Source: JAWKWH01 sp041397625 (GTDB lineage: Bacteria; Pseudomonadota; Alphaproteobacteria; Rhizobiales; Rhizobiaceae). From it: a DNA stretch of 64,000 bases. The position numbers and the translations under genes are program-made. This document shows positions 8,655-15,864 of this stretch, piece by piece. The notes beneath the pieces were generated by a model. That model saw only the letters and a list, made by a program, of their open reading frames with translations. It made no database searches and was not told where the DNA came from. Location of the stretch: NCBI GenBank assembly GCA_041397625.1, contig JAWKWH010000002.1, positions 558,001 through 622,000 on the forward strand, given 5' to 3'. Numbering within the stretch: the first letter of the stretch is position 1; every line of letters begins with the position of its first letter.

Positions 8655-9797
8655 TCAGGCCGCCGCAATGGCGATGGCGTGGCCGCGCGCGTTGGCTCTC
8701 AACTCGTCTATATGGATCGATTTCAACAGGTCGGCGAGGTCGCGGTCCTGCTCTCGGGCACCGGCCTTTCCGGGTATGGCGCCGAGAACGGCCAGCATCG
8801 ACCAGGTCACTTCCTGGGCACCGGCGACACGCTTGCCACGCGCAACGTCGCGCCATATCTGCAGCGCGCGCAGCAGGATCACGTGCAGGTTGTCGGCAAG
8901 GCCGGCAGCGCGGAACAGTGCCCTCAGCGCCACGTCGCGACCTTCCGAAAGAAGCGCCCTCACCCGCCTTTGGCCCTGGCCCGACAGCGCCACCAGCACG
9001 GCGCCGAAGAAGTCGATCTTGCCATGGGCCACGGTGCGCACCAGGAAGGCCGTGGTCAGGTCGCCGCGAATGCGCAGGTGCTCGATCAAGGCGGGGTATT
9101 CCTCCTCGGCCGTGCCGTCGATCAGGCTGAGCGATGCCTTGACGCAGGCATCGCGCACCATGCGCTCGGCGCGCGCCTGGCCGATCGAGGCGACGACCAG
9201 CGGCAGGTCGCGCAGCGCCTCCGACAATTTGACCACCAGCGTGTGACGCACGTCCGGCGGCAGGCGCCGGTCGCCGAGGAGTGCCGCGCGCAATGCGGCG
9301 TCATGGCCGACGCGCTCGCCCATGCGGCGAAAGCTCAGGTCGGCGATCTCCGCGCCCGTGTTGCCGAGCAGTTCCAGACAGGCCTCGACATCGGCAACTT
9401 CGGCGATCGCGGCGGAAAGTGACTTGGAGACGCGGCCGCGGCTGGCAATCAACCGCTGCGCGCGGCGATCACCGGCGGCGACGAGGTCGATCAACTCGCC
9501 ATCGGTCAGAAGCTCGGAGCGTACCAAAACGCAGCCGGCCACCTCGGCCTGGTCGGCGGCGAGCGCCGAAATGATCTGGATCGGCGCCCGCGGGCTCATC
9601 GACAGCGGTTCGGCCATTGCCGCCCTCACCTTCGGCGACGGATCGTCGAGCAGAAGCGTCAGTGCGGCTTCGGCCGCGCAGCGGTCCTCGAACGACAGGT
9701 CGGAGGTGATGTAGGCTCGCGCCAGCGCGTTGGCGGCTGCCGCGCGCTCGTTCACCTGTGCCGTGTCGATCCATTTGAGGAAGTGCTGGACGATCAT
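8655..9797 (-). CDS. DUF2336 domain-containing protein
   Basis: A 380-residue soluble, mainly helical protein with the character of the DUF2336 family: repeated helical pairs such as LLDDPSPKVRAAMAEPLS, QVNERAAAANALARAYI and LIASRGRVSKSLSAAIAEVADVEACLELL. The family is widespread in alphaproteobacteria and functionally uncharacterised. No signal peptide or membrane segment is visible. Its 3' end faces the HEAT-type membrane protein. The assignment rests on family recall and sequence character, without a profile search. Confidence 0.8.
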   Translation of the reverse strand: MIVQHFLKWIDTAQVNERAAAANALARAYITSDLSFEDRCAAEAALTLLLDDPSPKVRAAMAEPLSMSPRAPIQIISALAADQAEVAGCVLVRSELLTDGELIDLVAAGDRRAQRLIASRGRVSKSLSAAIAEVADVEACLELLGNTGAEIADLSFRRMGERVGHDAALRAALLGDRRLPPDVRHTLVVKLSEALRDLPLVVASIGQARAERMVRDACVKASLSLIDGTAEEEYPALIEHLRIRGDLTTAFLVRTVAHGKIDFFGAVLVALSGQGQRRVRALLSEGRDVALRALFRAAGLADNLHVILLRALQIWRDVARGKRVAGAQEVTWSMLAVLGAIPGKAGAREQDRDLADLLKSIHIDELRANARGHAIAIAAA

Positions 9798-9941
9798 CGC
9801 GAGAGCCAGTGCTGCGGAATTTCATTCACGGTGCCCAAGCTAGACGGCAAATGGTTTACGAACGGTTCACCATGTTTGATAAGGAACCGGAAACATCGCC
9901 ACCGAGCCGGGCGGGCGGCCGGCGCAGCAAGGGAGATGCAT

Positions 9942-10397
9942 ATGGCGGGGCTCTATCTGGAGGAATTCGAACCTGGCCAGGTGATCGAACACGCTCTCCG
10001 CCGCACGGTGACGGAGGCCGACAACGTCCTGTTCTCGACGATGACGCTCAATCCCCAGCCGTTGCATATCGACTTCGATTTCGCCGCCAGGTCCGAGTGG
10101 GGCCGACCGCTGGTCAATTCCCTGTTCACGCTCGGCCTGATGATCGGCATCTCGGTCCACGACACCACGCTCGGTACCACGATCGGCAATCTCGGCATGT
10201 CGGAAACGCTGTTCCCCCACCCGCTGTTCCATGGCGACACGGTGCATGTGGAGACCGAAATAAAGACGGTACGCGCGTCGAAGTCGAAGCCCGACCGCGG
10301 CATCGTCGAGTTCGAACATCGCGCCTACAACCAGGACGACATCCTCGTCGCCAAATGCACCAGACAGGCCATGATGCTCAAACGGCCGGAGGCCTGA
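9942..10397 (+). CDS. MaoC-like (R)-specific enoyl-CoA hydratase family protein
   Basis: A 151-residue single hot-dog fold hydratase (MaoC). The frame is open from 9783, but the start at 9942 (MAGLYLEEFEPGQVIEH) follows AAGGGAG at 6-7 bp; an ATG at 9936 sits directly on that site. Family signatures are ALRRTVTEADNVLFSTMT, the Asn-Pro-Gln-Pro-Leu-His turn NPQPLHIDFDFA, and GDTVHVETEI. The CitE-like lyase follows 4 bp downstream, so the two are almost certainly co-expressed and likely act on the same acyl-CoA: hydration of an unsaturated dicarboxylic CoA, then cleavage. The exact substrate (mesaconyl-, itaconyl- or related CoA) cannot be read from sequence. Confidence 0.88.
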   Translation: MAGLYLEEFEPGQVIEHALRRTVTEADNVLFSTMTLNPQPLHIDFDFAARSEWGRPLVNSLFTLGLMIGISVHDTTLGTTIGNLGMSETLFPHPLFHGDTVHVETEIKTVRASKSKPDRGIVEFEHRAYNQDDILVAKCTRQAMMLKRPEA

Positions 10398-10401
10398 TCC
10401 G

Positions 10402-11277
10402 ATGCGTTCCTGGCTGTTCGTTCCGGGCGATTCGGAAAAGAAGCTCGCCAAGGGCCTCGATTCGGGCGCCGATGCGCTGATCATCGATCTCGAGGATTCT
10501 GTGGCTGCGTCGTCGAAACAGGCCGCGCGCGAGATTTGCGCCGCCTTCCTTACCGCCAACCGCGATACCGCCGCGCCGGTGCTGTTCGTGCGCGTCAACG
10601 CCTTCGATACCGGGTTGACGACGGCCGACCTGGAAGCGGTGATGCCTGCCGCGCCCGCCGGCATCGTGCTGCCGAAGGCCGAGGGCAGGCCGGCGGCCGA
10701 AAGGCTTTCCGACATGCTCGACGGCCTGGAGGCGGATTGCGGCCTGCATCACGGCGCGACGCGCATCCTGCCAATCGCCACCGAGACCGCCGCAAGCGTG
10801 CTGGCCGCGGCGACGTGGAACGCGCCGCTTGCCCGCCTTGCCGGCGTCACCTGGGGAGCGGAGGACCTGTCGGCCGATCTGGGCATCGCCAATCCGCGCG
10901 ACGGCGCGGGCTTCTATACCGATGTCTTCCGCCACGCCCGCGCCATGACCGTGCTTGCCGCCGGCGGCGCGCAGACCGACGCCATCGACACGGTCTTCAT
11001 CGATTTCCGCGACGAGGCCGGACTGAGCGCGGAATGCGACGCCGCCGCGCGCGACGGCTTCGCCGGCAAGCTCGCCATCCACCCGGCGCAGGTGCCGGTC
11101 ATCAACCGCTGTTTCACGCCCGACGACGAGACCATCGCCGAAGCGCGGGCAATCGTCGCGGCGTTTGCCGGAGCAGGCGACACCGGCGTCACCAGCATCG
11201 ACGGCAAGATGATCGACCGGCCGCATCTGCGCCGCGCCGAGCGCATTCTGGCGCGGTCAGCGGCGTTGTCCGGCTGA
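10402..11277 (+). CDS. CitE-like CoA ester lyase (HpcH/HpaI aldolase family)
   Basis: A 291-residue TIM-barrel lyase related to the citrate lyase beta subunit and malyl/citramalyl-CoA lyases. Motifs: N-terminal RSWLFVPGDSEKKL, metal-binding ADALIIDLEDSV, the catalytic-region ETAASVLAAA and WGAEDLSADLG, and KLAIHPAQVPVIN near the C-terminus. It has no citrate lyase alpha or gamma partners, so a stand-alone malyl-, methylmalyl- or citramalyl-CoA lyase (or thioesterase) is more likely than citrate lyase. It forms an operon with the MaoC gene 4 bp upstream. Confidence 0.88.
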   Translation: MRSWLFVPGDSEKKLAKGLDSGADALIIDLEDSVAASSKQAAREICAAFLTANRDTAAPVLFVRVNAFDTGLTTADLEAVMPAAPAGIVLPKAEGRPAAERLSDMLDGLEADCGLHHGATRILPIATETAASVLAAATWNAPLARLAGVTWGAEDLSADLGIANPRDGAGFYTDVFRHARAMTVLAAGGAQTDAIDTVFIDFRDEAGLSAECDAAARDGFAGKLAIHPAQVPVINRCFTPDDETIAEARAIVAAFAGAGDTGVTSIDGKMIDRPHLRRAERILARSAALSG

Positions 11278-11433
11278 CGCGCTTGCCATTCTCGCCCGGA
11301 TGTGCGGGAAAATCGACACTTCGCGGTCAAAAGGCGTCGCGGTTCTGTTATCCGGCAGACGAGCCTCGTGACAGTTTTGTCATCCGGCGGAGATTGCCCG
11401 TCGGTGTGAAACCGAACGAAACGGGACCGTGCC

Positions 11434-12750
11434 ATGTTCCAGCGACGCATGCCCGACTGGTTGCGGCATGCTCCCAATCCGGGATTGCGCGGTTTCGCGC
11501 TGCTCGCCGCGCTCGAGGCGGCCGTGCGCGGCATGCTGATCTCGGTCCTGCCCGTCGCCATGTACAAGGCGTTCGCCGACGCGCAGCGGGTTTCGGAAAT
11601 CTACCTGGCAATCGGCTTCTGCTCGCTGCTCACCGGGCTGATGGTGCCGTGGCTGACACGCACCGTACCCCGGCGCTACATGTTCTCGCTCGGCGCATGC
11701 CTGTTCATGGCCGGATGCGCTCTGGCGATCGCCGGTCCGGCGGAGTCCATCGCCTTTACGGTTCTGTTGAATTCGGCCGCCACGGTCATCGTCACCGTGT
11801 GCTTCAACGCCTATGTGCTCGACTACATCGCCAAGGTGGAACTGGGGCGCGCGGAGACGCTGCGGCTGTTCTACAGCGCGCTGGCCTGGACGGCGGGGCC
11901 GGTGCTCGGCGTCTGGCTCTACGGGCTTTGGCAGCCCGCGCCCTTCATCGTCTCCTTCGCGGCGGCGACGGCGCTGCTGATCGCATTCTGGATCATGCGG
12001 CTCGGCGATGGAAAGCTGATCACCCGGGCCCGAGCGCCGGCGCCCAATCCGTTCGCCTATCTCGGCCGTTTCTTCCGCCAGCCGCGGCTGGTCACTGGCT
12101 GGCTGTTCGCCGTCATCCGTTCCTGCGGCTGGTGGGCCTATATCGTCTATCTGCCGATCTTCGCGCTCGACAACGGCCTGGGCGACAAGACCGGCGGTAT
12201 TGCGCTGTCGTTCAGCAACGGGTTGCTGTTCGCCGTGCCGGTCGCCCTAGTCTGGCTGCAGAAGACCTCGGTGAAGGCAGGCGTGCGTCTCGGCTTCCTG
12301 TTTTCCGGCCTCGGCTTCATCGCGGCTGCCTTTGTCGCCTCGGCGCCGGTCGTCTCGATCCTGCTGCTCGCCGCCGGCTCGGCCTTCCTGATCCTGCTCG
12401 ACGTCTGTGGCGGCCTGCCTTTCCTGCTTGCGGTCAAGCCGTCGGAACGCACCGAGATGTCGGCCGTCTACTCAAGCTACCGCGATGCGTCCAACATTAT
12501 TAGCCCCGGCGTTGCCTGGCTGGTGTTGCTGGTCTTTCCGCTGCCGTCCGTCTTTGCGGCGATCGGCGCCGGCCTGCTCGGCTGTTTCGTCGTAGCCGGC
12601 AGATTGCACGCCCGCCTCGGAGCGCAGCGCCTGAAACCGCCGGCGCCGCTGCTGCCGCCGCTCGGCGACACAGGACAGCCCGCCGATCCGGAGCCCGCGC
12701 CTATCCCCTCCAGGGCGGGCGACGGGCGGAGAAGGTTTCCGTCGTCTTGA
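11434..12750 (+). CDS. Major facilitator superfamily transporter
   Basis: A 438-residue integral membrane protein with about 12 hydrophobic segments and an MFS layout; the second half begins after the loop at about residue 195. The start at 11434 (MFQRRMPDWLRHAPNP) has ACGGGA at 7 bp. The last 45 residues are a proline-rich cytoplasmic tail whose coding end overlaps the convergent flavin reductase gene by 50 bp. No substrate can be named; PWLTRTVPRRYMFSLG is the only recognisable loop 2-3-like motif. Confidence 0.85.
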   Translation: MFQRRMPDWLRHAPNPGLRGFALLAALEAAVRGMLISVLPVAMYKAFADAQRVSEIYLAIGFCSLLTGLMVPWLTRTVPRRYMFSLGACLFMAGCALAIAGPAESIAFTVLLNSAATVIVTVCFNAYVLDYIAKVELGRAETLRLFYSALAWTAGPVLGVWLYGLWQPAPFIVSFAAATALLIAFWIMRLGDGKLITRARAPAPNPFAYLGRFFRQPRLVTGWLFAVIRSCGWWAYIVYLPIFALDNGLGDKTGGIALSFSNGLLFAVPVALVWLQKTSVKAGVRLGFLFSGLGFIAAAFVASAPVVSILLLAAGSAFLILLDVCGGLPFLLAVKPSERTEMSAVYSSYRDASNIISPGVAWLVLLVFPLPSVFAAIGAGLLGCFVVAGRLHARLGAQRLKPPAPLLPPLGDTGQPADPEPAPIPSRAGDGRRRFPSS

Positions 12751-13309
12751 GGTAGTCCATGTAGCCGAGGCGCGCGACGTTACCCGCCTTGGCGATGTCG
12801 AAAAGCCCGTCGGTCATCATCGCCTCGTCTATGTGCACGCCGACGACCTCGCCGATCACGACGAAGACGCCTGCGGGTCTGCCGTCGAGCCCCTTTGGCT
12901 CGATCGTCTCAGTCACCCTGCATTCGAGCGCGGCATGGGCTTCGCCGACACGCGGCGGCGCGACGAGCCGCGAAGCCACGGGCGTGAGGCCGGCGACCTC
13001 GAACTCGCTGACGCCGCGCGGCGCATCCGTGGACGTTGCGTTCATCTGCTCGAACAGGTCGGCGCTGACCAGATTGGCGACGAACTCGCCGGTCTCATGT
13101 GCGAAAGCGGCGCTGTCCTTTGGTCCCTCGGAGGAAAACCAGACCAGGTGCGGATGGCTCGAAAAGGCGTTGAAGAAGGAATAGGGCGCGAGATTGAGGT
13201 CGCCGGAGGCGCTCACGGTTGAAATCCAGCCAATCGGCCGTGGCGCAACGATGGCCTTGAACGGATCATGCGGCAGGCCGTGGCCCCGGGACGGTTCGTA
13301 AAACAGCAT
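12701..13309 (-). CDS. Flavin reductase-like FMN-binding split-barrel protein
   Basis: A 202-residue flavoprotein starting MLFYEPSRGHGLPHDPFKAIVAPRPIGWISTVS, which is the family's N-terminal signature (xPRPIGWxST). Later come NLAPYSFFNAFSSHPHLV and HAALECRVTETI. The frame is open to 13522 but the true start is ATG 13309: the upstream nitroreductase stops 1 bp before it, leaving TGA-G-ATG, a sign of translational coupling. The likely role is NAD(P)H-dependent FMN reduction or FMN binding, supplying or sharing flavin with its operon partner. Its 3' end overlaps the convergent MFS gene by 50 bp. Confidence 0.88.
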   Translation of the reverse strand: MLFYEPSRGHGLPHDPFKAIVAPRPIGWISTVSASGDLNLAPYSFFNAFSSHPHLVWFSSEGPKDSAAFAHETGEFVANLVSADLFEQMNATSTDAPRGVSEFEVAGLTPVASRLVAPPRVGEAHAALECRVTETIEPKGLDGRPAGVFVVIGEVVGVHIDEAMMTDGLFDIAKAGNVARLGYMDYLKTTETFSARRPPWRG

Positions 13310-13310
13310 C

Positions 13311-13919
13311 TCAATCCCCCTCTCCCGCAGACCAAGGTCCGGAATAGTCGCACAGCACGTCGTCCAATTCGGGGCGCGGACGGTCCGGCACCTGGCCGGA
13401 AAACGAGCCGATATGGACGAAGCCGACCACGCGCTCGTCGGGCGCCAGGCCGAGAATGCGGCGGCCTTCCGGTTCGTCGGAATACCAGTTGGTGATCCAG
13501 TTGGCGCCATAACCGAGCGCATTGGCCGCCAGCAGCAGGTTCATCGCCGCCGCTGCGCCCGACAGGAACTTCTCCCAGTCGGGGATTTTGGGGTGGGCGC
13601 GCGGCCGGTTGACGACACCGACCACCAGCGGCGCGCGCGAAAAGCGCTGCAGTTCCTTCGTCCGCGCAACGTCCGACAGCGGCCCGTTCAGGCGCTCGGC
13701 GAGCTCGGCGATCATCGCGCCCACCCGGTCACGCGCCGCGCCGCGGTAAAGGATAAAGCGCCAGGGTACGAGCTTGCCGTGGTCGGGCACGCGCGAGGCG
13801 ATCTTGAGCATGGTGCGGATATCGTCGTCGTCCGGGCCCGGCAGGCCAAGCTCGTCGATCGGCGCCGAGCGACGGGTCGCAAGGAAATCGAGGATATGGG
13901 AATTGACGGATCGGGCCAT
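13311..13919 (-). CDS. Nitroreductase family protein
   Basis: A 202-residue FMN-dependent oxidoreductase of the small nitroreductase type (YdjA-like). Motifs include FLATRRSAPIDELGLPGPDD at the start, ASRVPDHGKLVPWRFILYRG for FMN contacts, MNLLLAANALGYGANWITNW, and LGLAPDERVVGFVHIGS. The start is ATG 13919. It is first in a two-gene unit with the flavin reductase-like gene. The physiological substrate is unknown. Confidence 0.92.
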   Translation of the reverse strand: MARSVNSHILDFLATRRSAPIDELGLPGPDDDDIRTMLKIASRVPDHGKLVPWRFILYRGAARDRVGAMIAELAERLNGPLSDVARTKELQRFSRAPLVVGVVNRPRAHPKIPDWEKFLSGAAAAMNLLLAANALGYGANWITNWYSDEPEGRRILGLAPDERVVGFVHIGSFSGQVPDRPRPELDDVLCDYSGPWSAGEGD

Positions 13920-14012
13920 ATGAATGCTCTTGGGCGTTGGGGAGGAAAACCGGCGGGCGCCGATGGAAATCAGGCCTTGAAATTGCCATCGCCGTGGGTT
14001 TCAACGCAAGCC

Positions 14013-14936
14013 ATGAAATTCGCCCCGACCGCGTTGTTCACTTTCTGCTTTGCCGTCCTGCTGCTGATCTCCGGCGCCGTCAGCGCCCAGCAGCTCGGCG
14101 AACCGGTGGAGGGACTGAAACTGCCGGGCCTGTCGGAGTATGCGCCTGCAAGCGGCGAAACGGCCTACAGCCCGGGTCGCATCAGCCTTGTCGCCCGGCT
14201 AACGGGTGACGCGCCGGAGATCACCCGCGGCCTGGTATGGCGCGTCTTCGGCTCCGATCCCGGCGAGGACGGCAAGCTGCCGCTCATCGCCACCGCGGAA
14301 GGCGGCAGCAGCGCATTCGAACTGCCGCCCGGCAGTTACCTGGTTCATGCCGCGTTCGGCCGCGCCGGCGCCACCAAGCGCATAACGCTCGGTTCGGGCG
14401 AATTGCGCCAGGAAAGCATGGTGCTGGAGGCCGGCGGCCTGTCGCTCGACGCCGTTCTGTCGGGCGGCGTGCGCATCCCCTCCGACAAGCTGCGCTTCGC
14501 CATCTACGAGGCGAATGCCGAACAGGATGCCTCGCGGCGCCTGATCATTCCCGATGTTCCGCCAAACACGGTGATCCGGCTCAATGCCGGCACCTATCAC
14601 GTCGTCTCCAAATACGGCAACGTAAACGCCATCATTCGCTCCGACATCCGTGTCGAGGCCGGCAAGCTGACCGAGGCGACGGTGGAACACCGCGCGGCGC
14701 AACTGACGCTGAAACTGGTGCGGGAGCCCGGCGGCGAGGCGATCGCCGACACGCAATGGTCGGTGCTGACCGAATCGGGCGACATCGTGCGCGAAAGCGT
14801 TGGCGCCTTTGCCTCGATGGTGCTGGCCGAAGGCACCTACACCATCAACGCCCGGAACCGCGAGCGCAATTATCAGCGTGACTTCACCGTCGTCGCCGGG
14901 CGCAACCAGGATGTCGAGGTCCTGACCAGCGAATAG
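14013..14936 (+). CDS. Secreted protein with three repeated beta-sandwich-like units
   Basis: A 307-residue exported protein with a clear Sec signal (MKFAPTALFTFCFAVLLLISGAVSAQQ, cleavage after about residue 27). I do not recognise a named family. The mature part holds three similar units, each containing a G-[ST]-Y-x-[VI] strand (PPGSYLVHA, NAGTYHVVS, AEGTYTINA) followed by a basic turn and a strand ending in an acidic or polar run. This looks like tandem Ig-like or carboxypeptidase-regulatory-like folds. The frame is open from 13413, but upstream it is antisense to the nitroreductase; the ATG at 14013 begins the signal peptide. A periplasmic or surface role is inferred. Confidence 0.82.
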   Translation: MKFAPTALFTFCFAVLLLISGAVSAQQLGEPVEGLKLPGLSEYAPASGETAYSPGRISLVARLTGDAPEITRGLVWRVFGSDPGEDGKLPLIATAEGGSSAFELPPGSYLVHAAFGRAGATKRITLGSGELRQESMVLEAGGLSLDAVLSGGVRIPSDKLRFAIYEANAEQDASRRLIIPDVPPNTVIRLNAGTYHVVSKYGNVNAIIRSDIRVEAGKLTEATVEHRAAQLTLKLVREPGGEAIADTQWSVLTESGDIVRESVGAFASMVLAEGTYTINARNRERNYQRDFTVVAGRNQDVEVLTSE

Positions 14937-14941
14937 TCCCG

Positions 14942-15781
14942 TCAGCGCGCAGCAAGCGAGAACACCGCGTCGTAAAGGCGTTCGAGCACCGCCTTGCGGT
15001 CGCCCAGAAAGCGGATTTCGGCCGGCGCGATGCCGCCTCCTACCCGCACCCGGATCGTGTCGCCATACTGACGGGCGAACTCGCGGATAAGCAGCGCCGT
15101 GCGCAACGTCATCGAGAAGCGGCTGACGAGATGGAACATCCAGCCGTTCTGGCCCTCGAAATACATCGGAATGACACTGGCGCCGCTGTCTTTGACCAGG
15201 CGTGCCGGAAACATCTTCCACGGAAGGTCTTCGGCGCGGCCAAATCCCCTTGGGGCGGTCGCCACGCCGCCTGCGGGAAACACGACGATGATGGTGCCTT
15301 CCCCAATCAGGCGCAGCGCCTCGCGGCGCACTTCCAGATTGCTTTTCACCGCTTCGCGGGTCTCGGAAAAGTCGACTGGAAGCGCATAGGGTTCCATCTC
15401 GGGAATTCTCAGCAGCTCCTTGTGGATCATCACCCGGAAGGGGCGACCCAGTTGCTCGACCAGCGACAGGATGGCAATGCCGTCACCGATGCCGAACGGA
15501 TGGTTGGCGACGACGACCAGCGGCCCATCCGGCACCATGGCCGGCGGCCAGGCACCGTCGATCTCGACCTTCATGTCGATCATCTGCAGCATGCGCCCGA
15601 AAATGCGGGTTCCGGTCGGCGCGACGTTCTCGCGCCAGATGCCATAGAGGCGGGCATAGCGGTCGCGGCCGGAGAGCCGCTCGATCGAGCGGACCACCAG
15701 CCTTCTCATCCGTCCCTCAACCGAACCGGCATAGGACAATTCGGGAAACAGCGGCTGGTTCGAGCGTACGAATGCAATCAT
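14942..15781 (-). CDS. Lysophospholipid acyltransferase family protein (PlsC-like)
   Basis: A 279-residue acyltransferase that would transfer an acyl chain to a lyso-lipid or ornithine-lipid-type acceptor at the inner membrane. The catalytic block is VVVANHPFGIGDGIAIL, where the His...Asp pair is HX5D rather than the commonest HX4D; the next blocks are IIVVFPAGGVATAP (acceptor Glu/Gly region) and VIPMYFEGQNGWMFHL. The start is taken as ATG 15781 (MIAFVRSNQPLFPEL); the frame continues to 16378, but that portion is antisense to thrS. It converges with the secreted repeat protein, leaving 5 bp. Confidence 0.85.
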   Translation of the reverse strand: MIAFVRSNQPLFPELSYAGSVEGRMRRLVVRSIERLSGRDRYARLYGIWRENVAPTGTRIFGRMLQMIDMKVEIDGAWPPAMVPDGPLVVVANHPFGIGDGIAILSLVEQLGRPFRVMIHKELLRIPEMEPYALPVDFSETREAVKSNLEVRREALRLIGEGTIIVVFPAGGVATAPRGFGRAEDLPWKMFPARLVKDSGASVIPMYFEGQNGWMFHLVSRFSMTLRTALLIREFARQYGDTIRVRVGGGIAPAEIRFLGDRKAVLERLYDAVFSLAAR

Positions 15782-15864
15782 TCGACTTCGATGCACCGAT
15801 TCGATGACAGGCGCATGAACGATCGATGGCAGGGCGGTGACGGTTGTGGAATGCGCGGCGGACG

